Positions 20,643-31,895 of a stretch of DNA of 64,000 bases are shown here, in pieces. A program made the position numbers and the translations under genes. This stretch comes from Cordilura impudica (lineage: Eukaryota; Arthropoda; Insecta; Diptera; Scathophagidae): the NCBI GenBank assembly GCA_963682025.1, contig OY821521.1, positions 198,845,526 to 198,909,525 of the forward strand, written 5' to 3'. The notes under the pieces are model-generated. The model made no database searches. It had not been told where the DNA came from and was given only the letters and a program-made list of their open reading frames with translations. The first letter of the stretch is position 1. Every line of letters begins with the position of its first letter.

Positions 20643-21124
20643 TCCAGCCCTCGAAATTCGACGGCAAATATTAGGAAATTTTATTTTTTCATTAAATAAA
20701 TTATTTTATAATACAATTCATAATTCAACACTTTTTAAATATCGATTGCGTTATTGGTCCAAAATTATTTTATGTCCAAAATTATTTTTCAATTCAACAC
20801 AATTATTATTGTGAATGGTTTATGTCCATAATTTTTTTTTTTAATTCAACACAATTATTATTGTGAATGAAGAAAACAAACTCATTTTTTTGCAAACACG
20901 TTAAAAAAACACACGCAACACATTCCATAATTTTATGTATGTGTTAGTAGCAACTTTAAATGCATTTTACTTTAAAAAAAATTAAAAAATTTCAAAATCT
21001 GTAATTCTGGTGGACAGCTAAAAAGAAATGCCTTTCAAATAAGATACATTTGGTCAAAATCGGGAGAAAACTGTTTAACAAATCATCGGTCACAAGAAAT
21101 CGCCTTACCTATTAATGTTATAGA
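20643..21124 (-). mobile_element. Helitron-like element, copy H2 (expanded, diverged)
   Basis: CCAGCCCTCGAAATTCGA at the left and CCTATTAATGTTATAGA at the right, followed by T. An internal duplication of the TTTATGTCCA(A/T)AATT / AATTCAACACAATTATTATTGTGAAT block (20755-20870) makes it about 480 bp. Confidence 0.7.
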
Positions 21125-21217
21125 TATCATATCTTAAGCTGCCAGATTGGTTGCTTGTAACTCCTGATATAGTCTGAAGAGTGATACTACAACGGGAAAA
21201 AAACAAAAATATTACAA

Positions 21218-22100
21218 AACAAGTAAGAGTGTAAGGCCGAGGTCACGCAATGAGTGGCAGAGCGATGAGCGGAAAAGAATTAAAGCATATGAAATACTAC
21301 TGAAGTGGCCACACAATGAGCGGCATGTGAACGGCAGTTCTGAGCGTTTAAGCGACGCCGCTCAGGAATAGAACTTGTTCTAATTTTTAGTTGTTTTCTG
21401 AGCGGCAAAGAATAAAAATGGCAAAAAAAATGGCTTTTCTTTGTTTTGTCAATCTGTAGCGCGATTCAGTAACTTATTTTTAACGATAATCGAATAATAA
21501 TAAGCCACTTGCCACTCAAACTCGCCGCTTTGTCGCTCACCGCTCTGCTGCTTGCCGCTTTGCCGTTCATTGCGTGGCCTCGGCCTAAGAGTGTTAAATT
21601 CGGCTCTGTCGAATCTTTCATACTCTCCAATTGGGTTTTACGTTTCCATTACTATCTGGACTTATTGCACCATTTATAACAAATATAAACAAAATATTTA
21701 TTTATTTATATTAATTACAATACAAAGTAAATTTGTATTCTAATTTGGGTCCAGGGATAAGCCGGGTGACAAAGATCATTTGACTGGTTTTTGCAGCGAC
21801 AGACCAAAGCCTCTGGTGGGAATCGAACCCAAAATATTTAAAAAGGTAACCAATTTGAAAAACTTAATAATACTAAAATATTTTTAGAGGTGTATCCATA
21901 TCTTAGATCATATCTTGGCACAATGATGCCCAATTTATCCCATTTTTAATACCTAGCTGCTCGAAATATCAGCAAACAATATTGTCCTAGATTTATTCAG
22001 GTAAATAGTTTATTTTGTGAATGAGCGCGATTTGAACAGGCAGACAGACAGACAGACTAATGTAAACCCTCTGCACAGTGGGTGTGGAGGGTATACAAAA
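21218..22100 (+). mobile_element. Family B dispersed element with nested MITE
   Basis: Terminus ACAAGTAAGAGTGT at 21220, interrupted by the element at 21233-21585, resumes as TAAGAGTGTTAAATTCGGCT at 21586. It includes the ATCTGGACTTATTGCACCAT block (compare 13772), the GATCATATCTTGGCA block, a CAGACAGACAGAC tract at 22040 and a GGGTGTGGAGGGTAT end. Confidence 0.65.
21233..21585. mobile_element. 353-bp MITE with GGCCGAGG(T/C)CACGCAATGA ends and 9-bp duplication
   Basis: The left GGCCGAGGTCACGCAATGAG and the complement of the right GGCCGAGGCCACGCAATGAA agree over 18-19 bp. The 9-bp TAAGAGTGT lies immediately outside on both sides (21224-21232 and 21586-21594). Interior repeats of GAGCGGCA / GCCGCTCA form further inverted pairs. 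GC content is much higher than the host. Non-coding. An 8- or 9-bp duplication would fit hAT, P, Merlin or Mutator-like donors. Confidence 0.75.
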
Positions 22101-22164
22101 AAAAACTTGTCCATCAAAAGTATTTGCAATATTCGTGTTGAGGCCACAATACATAAAAACAAGT

Positions 22165-22420
22165 AAGAAAATTATAATCGGTATAGACCGACTATGCGAT
22201 AACTACACTATGCATTTAAATAACTGGTCTTGGGTGCAACCAAAAATTACCACAAACCAAATCTGAGTGAATCTGAAAGAATTCATATCGGATGCTATAT
22301 TTATATGGGGACTACAGACGGCCAGACGGACGGAGGGACGGACATAGCTAAATCAACTCGGATAGTGATTCTGAGTCGGTTGACATAATAAAAGATGGCT
22401 ATAGGTCAAATATTTTTGGT
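22165..22420 (+). mobile_element. Family A fragment, internally deleted
   Basis: It starts ACAAGTAAGAAAATTATAAT, has the decayed palindrome GGTATAGACCGACTATGCG, then jumps to GACGGACGGAGGGACGGACA and GATTCTGAGTCGG. Most of the middle is missing. Confidence 0.7.
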
Positions 22421-24105
22421 AATTGATAAACTTTCGATAAAAATTAGAATTTTTGATAAAGTATCTGGCAAAAATTTCAATAAATCAGGATTGTTTTCCT
22501 TTTTAAGAAAAATCGGGAAATGTAATAGATACGTCTAAAATCAGTAAAAAAAAAAGGTAGATAAATATGCTCCTTTGGTAACACTGGTTGTCCTTTATCG
22601 AACTATCGATAATATTAAGATAATTTATCGATAATCTTAAAATAATATTGTATCCTATTAATATGGGTACATCGTTTTGATCGATTATCGATATTGCAAT
22701 CACTACTCTTTATGTTTTTTTTGTATTTATTTTTATTTTCTAAAACGGCTTTCCTCAAACCAAATGTTTATCTGGGCTACAAAATTCTTTATTTTGTTTG
22801 GTAACCTTGGTTATTAGAGATTACATTTGAATGCTCGTGTTAAATATCGCATACAATCGTTTATAAACAAATGAAGACTTATACAATATTAAAGAGGATT
22901 TAGACAAATTCTTTATCGTTGTGTGGTCATTGTAGGCGTTAAATTGACAAAAGGACATATCACACACAATACAGGATTAAGCTTCCTCTATGTCTCTTTC
23001 CCTCACTCTCTCTCTATATCTTACCAACTTATTTTTTTTTTTTTTTGTTTTTTTTTTCTTTTGTGTTGTGCAAAACAAAAACAAACCAAAATAAAAACAA
23101 TTTAATTATGGGATTTTACGTGTACTCTTAAGTGCCGCTGCTAATGCTTTCTACCAACATTCCATAATTTGTATTTCGTTTTTTTGCACCTGTAGTCTCA
23201 AGAGGCTGCTGCATGATATGAAATTCGAAATTCTAAAGAATAAAGTAGAATAAAGTGTACACAACACGGCCACACGTACCTGAGGAGATCGAGAGGGAAC
23301 AAGATAAAGTACTCTTAGATGAAGTTAAATAAATTATTGTGTGTAAATTGTTTGATGTTTAAAACACGTTTTAGTTTTTACACCGAAATACAGGCTCCGT
23401 TCATACAGACAGATACAAGAAGGAAGAAAAAAAAAGACAAATGCAAAGTCAAATGAATAAATTTTAAAAGGTTTTTTCTGTATTATTTTATATTTGGCAA
23501 ACCGTTAGGTGTTGCTGCTTCAATTCCAAAGAATGATAACTATTTATGTCTGTCTGTCTGTCCGTCCGACTCTTTTGTGTGCCAGTGCTTTTAGCTCGTG
23601 CTAAATATGAAAACAATAGGCGTTGTAGTAGTAAAGAACTAGTGCGATTATATGTATGTATAATACACTATCTAAATATCCATGGGAGCCCAATGCTATA
23701 ATAGCAATTTAGCAAGCATGAGGTCAGCACAAATTTCAAATGAATTCAATTGCAGATGTCGTCTACTAAAGCAGCTGCTGCTGCTGCTGCCATTACACTA
23801 CAAATTTGTACTGCTACATACACTCTTTCTCTCTATACAGGAACTAAGTTACCAAATAATTTGGAAGGTCATTTCAATAGTAAAAAGCAAGTCTGAACAC
23901 ATTTATAGGGGTACAAAAATTGTATGAATCGATGGTTAATTAATAGTTAAACTTATCATTAATATCCATATCATTTTAGTATGATTATTAAAGGGTAGTT
24001 TTTTTATTAAGCCCCTCAAAAATTCCTCCAAAGAAAATCGCATAAACTTTATTTAAACTTTTTAGAAGTTTTCAAGAATTTTAATTTTTCGTACACAGTG
24101 AATCG
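22421..24105. other. AT-rich, mostly single-copy DNA; no gene seen
   Basis: It contains a pyrimidine run (22985-23065, CTCTCTCTCT then poly-T), a short (GCT)n at 23768-23792, a CTGTCTGTCTGTCC run at 23551-23566 and TATCGATAAT palindromes at 22605-22690. None of the open frames resembles a protein. Confidence 0.4.
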
Positions 24106-24239
24106 CGTAGTGTACAGGGTGTGCCATCTTTTATATCGGTAAGTGAATACTGAATACATTAAAAACCCGGTTTATATGTGTGTGATATTTTTATTTAACT
24201 TGGTTCTTTTCTCTTCACTTTGACTCCATTTTAAAAACA

Positions 24240-24480
24240 ACATCAATCAAATGGCCGCCTCCATTGACAATGGTCAACTGTGCCCTTTGAGCTGTATTTT
24301 CCATAACTTTTCGATTATTTCGCCACGAAAGTTTTGCCTTGAGCTCGTCCATGGTCCCAGGTTTCTTGCCGTATGCCTTGCTCTTAAAATAATCTCACAC
24401 AAAAAGAAGTCCATAGGGGTCAGATCTGGAGATCTGGGTGGTCAGTTAACGAAGCCTTTTTCTACATCATACGTTTATGG
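24240..24480 (-). pseudogene. mariner/IS630-type transposase C-terminal fragment
   Basis: The minus strand gives (with frameshifts) a PPRSPDLTP-like stretch, then DYFKSKAYGKKPGTMDELKA and KVMENTAQRAQLTIVNGGGH. This matches the C-terminal part of the same transposase group as 12140-12880 (SPDLTPLDFFLWGYLK..VY..KP.TI.EL). A possible terminal GTACAGGGTGTGCCATCTTT lies at 24112-24135. The right side is cut by a family A fragment. Confidence 0.6.
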
Positions 24481-24483
24481 AAT

Positions 24484-24645
24484 TTTTATACCCTATACCA
24501 TAATGTGATTAGGGTATAATGAGTTCATGCTCATGTTTGGAACTACCAGACGCAACTTTTATTATACCGATCGACTCTGAATCACTTTCTGAGTGACTTT
24601 CTGAGTCCATTAAGCGATGTCCGTCCGTCCGTCTGTATGTTTATA
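24484..24645 (-). mobile_element. Family A fragment
   Basis: TTTTATACCCTATACCATAA, TATACCGATCGACTCTGAAT, ACTTTCTGAGT and GATGTCCGTCCGTCCGTC. It corresponds to the 3' quarter of the element, in reverse orientation. Confidence 0.75.
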
Positions 24646-24649
24646 CCGT

Positions 24650-25130
24650 TACCACCTCCATGTTTGACTGTAGGTACAATATTTTTTAAATCAAGTGCAG
24701 TGTTTGGATTTCTTCAAACTTTACATCGGCCAGCACTTCTGAAAATATTATGATTGCCTTCGTCGGTAGAATGAATCCGGTTCCATATCCTGGACGAGTT
24801 GAGATTTTCCAATCTCAATAAAAAGTTTACGATAGTTAGCGAAAATTTATGTTTTTTTTGCGGGCTACTCTGCTCTTAAACACGTTCTCGTGTAAAATAT
24901 TTTGGATTGTTCTTGGAATGCAACAACTTTGAATACCGGCAAATTTAGGGCCTTTAATTTGTGGATCTTTGTCTTCTTTAAAAAGGCTGCCCACAGTGTG
25001 TCTGGACGACTTCTTGGGTCTACTTTTGGTATATTTAGAGTACCGTATGATCGATTGTGCAGTAGTGCGACTTCATTTAGCCATTTTATCAATTTCCTTA
25101 GAAGATTAATTTTCCTTTCGGAGATTTAAG
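24650..25130 (-). pseudogene. Tc1-like transposase relic
   Basis: From 25092 downward the minus strand reads KVDPRSRPDTLWAAFLKKTK, then FYTRTCLRAEPAKK, a decayed segment, IWNRIHSTDEGNHN, FRSAGRCKV and, near 24660, IVPTVKHGGGN. This order matches Tc1 transposases: RSGRP, R.....L...GL..R.A..KPLL, WNKV.WSDESKFN, and a LVPTVKHGGGSVMVWGC segment. The DE of the first catalytic motif survives as TDEG. Frameshifted and truncated before the last Asp/Glu. Confidence 0.65.
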
Positions 25131-25250
25131 ACACGATTTCGAACTGAAATTCGTCATGAACGTTTAAATTAATTAATCAACCAAATAGATGGGGATTCCC
25201 CTTTGGTTGCTTTTACATGTCTATTTATTCTTTATTTTTCTTACTAAATA

Positions 25251-26997
25251 CACTGTCCAACAGCATTTTTGGAACAGAATAGCGACCCTATAATTCTGAA
25301 AGGGTATGTTGAGTAGATCATTTTTGTAGAACAAAGTTATGGTCCAGCACGTCTGAGTATTTTTTTACAGTGGGTCAAAGTTTTCATTTTTTGGTCGAAG
25401 GGAGCATTATACTTTATGAAAAAAATGCTGTAAGTTAATGTCTGAGAGAATTCTTATGGTCAGAGTTGTACTGTGGAATTGCACGAGGATTATTTTTGTG
25501 GAAGATCTTTACCCTCTAACTGGTCTCTTTATGGGTCAATTTGACCCTTTTTTCGAGAAAATCAAAAAATGTCCTTTAAAAAGGACATTTAAGTATTAAA
25601 ATATTCTACGAAAATGTTTGCCGAAAAATTTCAGTGGGGGTCACCAAAGACACCATTGTTGTAAATAAAGCTCTTCATGCTTAATTAGTAAAATTATACA
25701 CCAACATATACAAAACAGGTAAAAACGGCGTCAAGTTCGGCCGGGCCAAACACTGAGTTCTCGCGTCTAGTCAGCTGTGACTTACAAATCGGGTGTGATA
25801 TTTATTAAAATTAATAATAAAAAATAAAAGAAAAAATTCAAGCATAATTGAAATGCTTTCAAACGCATTCAAACAATTTTCCCCAGATTATCTGCAGGAA
25901 AATTAAAAGAAGGTAACATACGGTTTTAAGAAATAATTTATTTCATTCAATGTAAATTACCTTTTCTAGGAATGCTCGTTGGACCCGATATAAGAAAATT
26001 ATTACAAGATAAAGAATTTTATGGTCATCTGTCGGATATGCAAAAGACAGCATTTGACTTTATGCAGCTGGTTATATCAGAATGCCTTGGAAACTCAAAA
26101 GCACAAAACTATGCAGAAAATATTGAAAGCATGCTAATCGGTTTTAACAATATTGGCATTAAGATGTCACTAAAGCTGCATTTTCTGCACTCACATCTCA
26201 ATTTTTTTAAAGAAAACCTTGGAGCGGTTTCAGATGAACACGGTGAAAGGTTTCATCAGGATATAAAGGTATTGGAAGAAAGATTCAAACGGAAATCCCA
26301 AAGTGTAATGCTTGCTGAATACGTATGGGGCTTGTACATAAACCTTGACCCATCGGAACATTCACGTCAAGCTAAATACACGAAAGCGTATTAAGTTTAA
26401 TCTTTAATCCATTGTCATACTACTGCTATATCCCAATTCCCTTTTACTCGAAAATTTGAAGAAAAAAAATAAATATGTACATACTATAATAAACCAGTAT
26501 TAAAACAAAATTATAATTTTTTTATAGAAGTTGGCGTGTAATTTTGCCAATTAATCGTAAAGAGCTTTATTTACAACAATGGTGTCTTTGGTGACCCCCA
26601 CTGAAATTTTTCGGCAAACAGTTTCGTAGAATATTTTAATCCTTAAATGTCCTTTTTTAAAGGATATTTTTTGATCTTCTCGAAAAAAATGGGTCAAATT
26701 GACCCATAAAGAGACCAGTTAGAGGGTTAAGATCTGCCACAAAAATAATACTCATACAATTCCACAATACAACTCTGACCATAAGAATTCTCTCAGACAT
26801 TAACTTACAGCATTTTTTTCATAAAGTATAATGCTCCCTTCGACCAAAAAATGAAAACTTTGACCCACTGTAAAAAAATACTCAGACGTGCTGGACCATA
26901 ACTTTGTTCCACAAAAATGATCTACTCAACATACCCTTTCAGAATTACCCTTTCGCTATTCTGTTCCATTCAAAAAGTCTTAATTTGTTGGACAGTG
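25251..26997. mobile_element. DNA transposon with about 450-bp terminal inverted repeats (CACTGTCCAACA)
   Basis: The left arm is about 25251-25702, the right arm about 26531-26997. They are inverted copies with scattered substitutions and small indels. The tips read CACTGTCCAACA and TGTTGGACAGTG. A possible 3-bp ATA duplication flanks them (25248-25250 and 26998-27000). CACTG tips with a 2-4-bp duplication would fit the CMC (CACTA/Mirage/Chapaev) superfamily, but this is inference. A 140-residue ORF lies between the arms. A short segment at 25715-25780 (ACGGCGTCAAGTTCGGCCGG) looks like a fragment of another repeat. Confidence 0.75.
25972..26394 (+). CDS. 140-residue ORF with VSDEHGERFHQDI motif, inside the long-TIR element
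   Basis: Open from ATG 25972 to the stop at 26392, by far the cleanest frame in this half of the window. Residues 70-95 read LKLHFLHSHLNFF followed by AVSDEHGERFHQDI (residues about 83-97), then a basic LEERFKRKS and an EYVWGLYINL segment. I recall HSHLDFFP..LG..S.E.GERFHQDI recurring in uncharacterised, transposon-linked proteins of invertebrates, but could not verify it. No signal peptide or membrane segment. The upstream ATTTACCTTTTCTAG (25957-25971) could be a splice acceptor, so the frame may be the last exon of a larger transposase whose 5' part is deleted. It is probably the C-terminal third. Confidence 0.6.
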   Translation: MLVGPDIRKLLQDKEFYGHLSDMQKTAFDFMQLVISECLGNSKAQNYAENIESMLIGFNNIGIKMSLKLHFLHSHLNFFKENLGAVSDEHGERFHQDIKVLEERFKRKSQSVMLAEYVWGLYINLDPSEHSRQAKYTKAY

Positions 26998-27047
26998 ATA
27001 TTATATTTATTAACAATATTTTCTATATTCAGCCCAATTCCAAATAA

Positions 27048-27529
27048 CTAGCAGAGCCCTCGAAATTCGAGTGCAAATTCTAGAAAATTGTATTTATCCA
27101 TTTAATAAATAATTTTATAAAAGCCTAAAGGTATGCTAATCAATTTTACCCAACTCACAATTCAACACCTTTTAAATAAAATTCATAAAATTTTATTATA
27201 AGTATTTATTGAACACACAGAAGATATACAAATGGGTTTGTTAATTAATTATTTTAAAAGAGCCCAAAGGTATGCTAATCAATTTTAGCTAATTCACAAT
27301 TCAATACAGGGCTTTTGATATTAATAATAACAACACATACAGTATGTGTTTTATGTATTACATGAGCATTACTCGAAAAAAAAATGTTCCAGACGGTGCA
27401 AATCTGTAAATCTGGTGCACAGCTAAAAAGAAATACCTTTCAAATGAGGTATGTTTGATCAAAATCGGTTATTAACTACAATTTTTTTTATCAGTCACCA
27501 GAAATTGTCTTGCCTATTAATTTTATAGA
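27048..27529 (-). mobile_element. Helitron-like element, copy H3
   Basis: On the minus strand it runs from T(C)TATAAAATTAATAGGCA to a CTCGAATTTCGAGGGC palindrome tail and terminal CTAG at 27048-27051. The plus-strand flanks are A (27047) and T (27530). About 480 bp, with a duplicated AAAGGTATGCTAATCAATTT block at 27129 and 27267. Confidence 0.75.
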
Positions 27530-28915
27530 TAATTCCAGGGAAATTTTTTTTCCTTACTACATACAATTATGGCAAAACTTTTATACATTTTCTCCAATAA
27601 TATGTCTACTATTTTGAGCAGCAGTCAAATAAAACAGCTGACTTCAAAAATTCGTAATTTTTCTCCCTTATTTTTATATTCGCCTTCTTGCTTATTTCAG
27701 CAAGAAAATAAAATCCCCCAGGAGAAAACTCTGCGGAAATACTAAGAATTGGGCTGATTATGTGAATATTTAATGGAATAAACATTTCTTTATTTTTGTC
27801 ACCAATTCCCCAAAATTCCATAATCGACTGTATTCTTTGTTTCTAAATATTTTTTCAATATGTTGTTTGTTGGAATATTTTCTACAGGATCTATAGCATA
27901 TAACCTCCCATCTTCTCCTTTATCTTAACTTCAACGTATTTCGGTTACTTAAAAAAATTCAGCTGTTACAATGAAAATGTGTGGGCAATATTTGCGAAGC
28001 CCAACTTATTTGTGAAGAATTAACTCTTAATAAGAACTGATAATAATTCCTAATAATGAATAACTTCTTCTATGGGATTAATGTTTTTTTTTGTGTTATT
28101 TTAAAGCTTCGTTAAAAATGCTGAACATATTTAAGCGCCGATAAATTTTTCCATGTGAATACATTCATACTCGTACTTTTAAATGCAAACAAACAATTAA
28201 ACAGACATTCATTACACGTATGTAAGTGAGGTGTATGTTTGTACGTATGTTACTACAAGTACTCGTATGTATGAGAATGTCTATAAGTACATATTGGTTT
28301 TCCGTAAATAACTCTGAAGGCACATCAAATTTTTGGTATTGATGTGTTTGAAGTGTTTAATGATAAGATGGAAAAATTCTTTTGTTGTTTTTACTTAACA
28401 GCCAGTCAGCCAGCCAGCTTCTTGTATGCATCTGATTTTTGTTAAAACATTCTTGAAAATAATTAGAAATTTCAATAACAATAACGTACCAGTAAGCGCG
28501 CTATTATTCAAGGGCTTATACGGTGTTTTTCATTTTCATTGCAGATGATTACCAACCAAAATAAATAAACTCTTCTTTTTGTTATTTCATACATATTATA
28601 GTTGTGTGCGTGTAAGTGTGTGTAAGTGTGTGTTTGTGGTTGTGTGGAGTTTCCATAGAACTGCCGCATAGTGAATCGAGCCTCTGCAAACTGGAACTTA
28701 AATAGATGGAGCCATCTTAGAATTATGATATTTAGTACATAATTTTCTAACGAACATTAAATTATGCAAAAATGGCTTATTTTGCTTTTTTAATGTAATT
28801 GGTATTACAGTTATTTTTTCTTTTAAGTGTTGTTATTTTGATATAGTTTTTAATAGCCATAGAGAGGTTCTATTTTAAAAAGTGTTAAAGCTAGATCAAT
28901 TGTACTAATAAAAAT
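27530..28915. other. AT-rich single-copy DNA; no gene seen
   Basis: It holds a GTGTGTGTAAGTGTGTG run at 28605-28640 and several TACGTATGT stretches. Nothing protein-like. Confidence 0.4.
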
Positions 28916-28921
28916 AAATAA

Positions 28922-29990
28922 AAACAAGTAAAAAATTATAGTCAGTCTAAACCGACTATGCGATACCCAGTACCATGCGTTTCGAGAATTGGTTTTAGGA
29001 CCAATTAATTAGTCTATCAGATTCCAGCCCTCGAAATTCGAGTGCAAATTCTAGGAAATTTTATTTTTTCATTAAATAAAGACCCTAAAGGTAAGCTAAT
29101 CAATTATAGCCAATTCAAAAAACAACACAAAAAACAAACTCATTTTTATTACAAACACATTAACAAATTTAATATCACACACATAGCATATGCATAAATT
29201 TATGTATGTGTTAGTAGCAACTTTAAATGCAATTTACTTAAAATAAAGGAAAAAATTTAAAAATCTTTAAATCTGCAAAACGGCAAAAAAGAAAAACCTT
29301 TCAAATAATTACGTTTGGTCAAAATCGAGATAAAACGGTAGGACAAAACATCGGTCACAAGAAATCGCCTAGCCTATTAATATTATAGATATAGAAAATA
29401 GGGATAAACCAAATTTGAGTGGCATTGTTATTATTTTTTTTTACCGTCCGATATGAAAAAGTTCATATCGTATGAAAAAGTTCATATAGGATGCTAGATT
29501 TATATGGGAACTAGGTCGAAAAATGGACCGATCCTGGCTAAGGTCGCTTTTGCAAAAATATAAAGAAACCAAATTTAAGAAAAATTTGTGCAATATTTTT
29601 GCTTTTTGATAGATTTAAGTGAATATCGGGAATTAGCTTTCTATGGGGGCTATGACTAAGAATTGTCCTATAGGGTTTATATTTGGTCTACTGATAAATG
29701 GATGTAATAAACACACACAAACCCAATTTGACTGAGATCTTTATGATAATTTGGATATTATGGCAATTTAAGTCGATCTCATAGGGGTCATTTTTATGGG
29801 GAGTAGGTCTGAACATGACCCGATTTTCACCAATTTCAATAGCGTTCATCCCATGGCCGATGGAAGCTTATGTACAAAATTTCATCACAACATATTCATA
29901 TTTGCGACCTGTAGTTTAATTACAAGGTTTACATGGACACACAGACGGACGGGCGGACATCACTAAATCGACTCAGAAAGTGATTCCGAA
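28922..29990 (+). mobile_element. Family A element interrupted by Helitron-like copy H4
   Basis: The start ACAAGTAAAAAATTATAGTC and decayed palindrome at 28950 continue to 29013. After H4 (29014-29390) the element resumes TATAGAAAATAGGGATAAAC, exactly collinear with the family consensus. The right part has the CAGACGGACGGGCGGACAT tract (29943) and an AAAGTGATTC hairpin half. The extreme 3' end is missing, cut at a Tc1 fragment. Confidence 0.8.
29014..29390 (-). mobile_element. Helitron-like element, copy H4
   Basis: The left is CTATCAGATTCCAGCCCTCG, the right CCTAGCCTATTAATATTATAGA. The insertion into family A shows no target duplication, matching the Helitron mode. Confidence 0.8.
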
Positions 29991-30004
29991 ATGAAAAACT
30001 TTCA

Positions 30005-30435
30005 TTTGAAAATAAAACATGTTTCCAAAATTCTGTAGCCTTCTTTATAACACTCATTTGCAAAATCCATACATTGAATGGCTTTCAACGTGCTACACGA
30101 CCCTGATAGTAGGAATCTTTCAATACTTTCCACGTGGACGTCTTTGCCGAAGGATTCTTTGATTTTAGAAGTAATTTGAGAAGCAGCAATTCTGGGATTC
30201 TGTTTTACTGATGCCCAATAATTCGCATTTCGCGCTCAGTTAGTTTGGAGGGATGACCAGAACGAGGTTTTTGACAAAAATTGAATTGGTGAATTTGTAG
30301 TTTTGACCAACGTACTGCACTGAGGAGTGGCGTCTTCCAAGCTATTTCACGAAAAGACTTACCCTCATTTCTGAACATAATTTTCCTCTCGTCACCACCG
30401 ATTTCTTTGATTTTTGGACATATGTCAAAACATAG
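30005..30435 (-). pseudogene. Tc1/mariner-superfamily transposase N-terminal fragment
   Basis: The minus strand from about 30420 reads CPKIKEIGGDERKIM, EGKSFREIAWK, WSKLQIHQF, KPRSGHPSKLTERE, SVKQNPRIAASQITSKI and FANECYKE. This is the bipartite HTH DNA-binding region of Tc1-type transposases: a first HTH (GKS.REIA), a GRPP/AT-hook-like linker (K.RSGRP.KL..RE) and a second HTH (V..NP..SA..I...). The catalytic domain is missing, cut at about 30000 where family A begins. Frameshifts present. Confidence 0.65.
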
Positions 30436-31895
30436 TTTCCGAAAGAAATATAATTAAGTCAAATAAACTTTATGCAAACAAGTTTGTATTTTTCAAATCG
30501 AAGTAGCGCTCGTTGGATTTCCCTGATTCTAAATGTACGAACACTTTTTCTGGCACTTATAGCTACCATATGACATTTTTGGCGTTGTAAACATAAATAT
30601 TTTAATAGAAACACTCCAAAGTTTTTTGTATAACATGAAAAATTCATATGTGTCAATGGTGAAAAATTAATAATTCAAAATATTTTATTACAAATTTTAT
30701 GAATATTTAAAATTTTCATCTTCACGTATATGGTTACTTTTTCTAGCAAGTGTATGTGTTTACTTTCTTCGACACTTTTCGAGTCCGTTAATTTTTACCT
30801 TAAATTAAGTTTTTATCTTATAAATATACTTGCACAACACAATTCTTTTAATTTGTTCTAATTCTCCTAAACTATCATTTAAGTAAAACAGGATCTGAAA
30901 CAAATTCTACGTAAGCGACTTTTTAAATTTTTTTCTTCTTCTTCTTCTTTGTCTTCTTCTTCTTCTATGCAGTTCTGAATATAAGTTTTAATAAATTGAA
31001 TATGTTTTTTTAACAAATTATTCCTTGCAATTTTTTTCCAAACTTTCTTGGTGGAAGCAGTGAGAAATTTGCTTTTTATAATATAAAAATGAAAAATTGT
31101 TGTTCCCCAAAGGTTCCACGAACCCACTTTTATTGGGTCTCTTTTAGCGGCAGTCTATTGCGAAGAATTTCTTATATATATAGCATTAACTAAATCTTAA
31201 AATTCCCTGTCATAATTAATTTTCTCGAATCCCCTAAATGCCATCACCAAAATCATAACTTAACTTTTCATTAAACCCATCAATAAAAAAAAGGAAAACA
31301 GAAATACTATTCACAAGTCAGCTCCAACAGATTTTAGTTATATCAATTAAAGTCATCTATTGGAGATCAATTCGATTGTAAAATTCTTTTTCGATGGCAA
31401 TCTTCTAAAAAACATACCGCCACAAACAGGAAAAAAACCAAACAAAACAAAACGAAACGCAACGAAATATGTTCAATATGCATGACATTACAGTGTTTGC
31501 CCATTGACCGACTGTGGGAAAAAATAACATCACCTGAACGTTGAAAATCTCCATAAACTCAAGTGTTTTACAAGTGTAAATCAATGATTGTCATTAAAGC
31601 AGCATAGAAAATAAAAGTTTGTTCATTTATCGTTTAACGTTGAACGGATGGACGACGAATAGATAGTGCTTTAGGATGGACGGACACGAAACAAAACTAA
31701 AGGGGAAACTTGTGTTGATAGATAAATACAATATAATGGCGATCGATCGATCGATCGAGCGCTGCTGATGGTCAACAAGCCAAGTAGTATGTTACGAACA
31801 TACAAAACGACAGCCATACAAAACAGACGTGGGCCTACTACATTTAATAGTTAAATGTTGCTGCTGTTGTTATACATAAATACGTGCGCATGTAC
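30436..31895. other. AT-rich DNA with microsatellites; no gene seen
   Basis: (TTC)n at 30931-30967, a GATCGATCGATCGATCGA run at 31741-31758 and GATGGACGACG/GATGGACGGAC at 31648-31683. The ORF crossing the TTC tract is glutamate-rich only because of the repeat. Confidence 0.45.
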
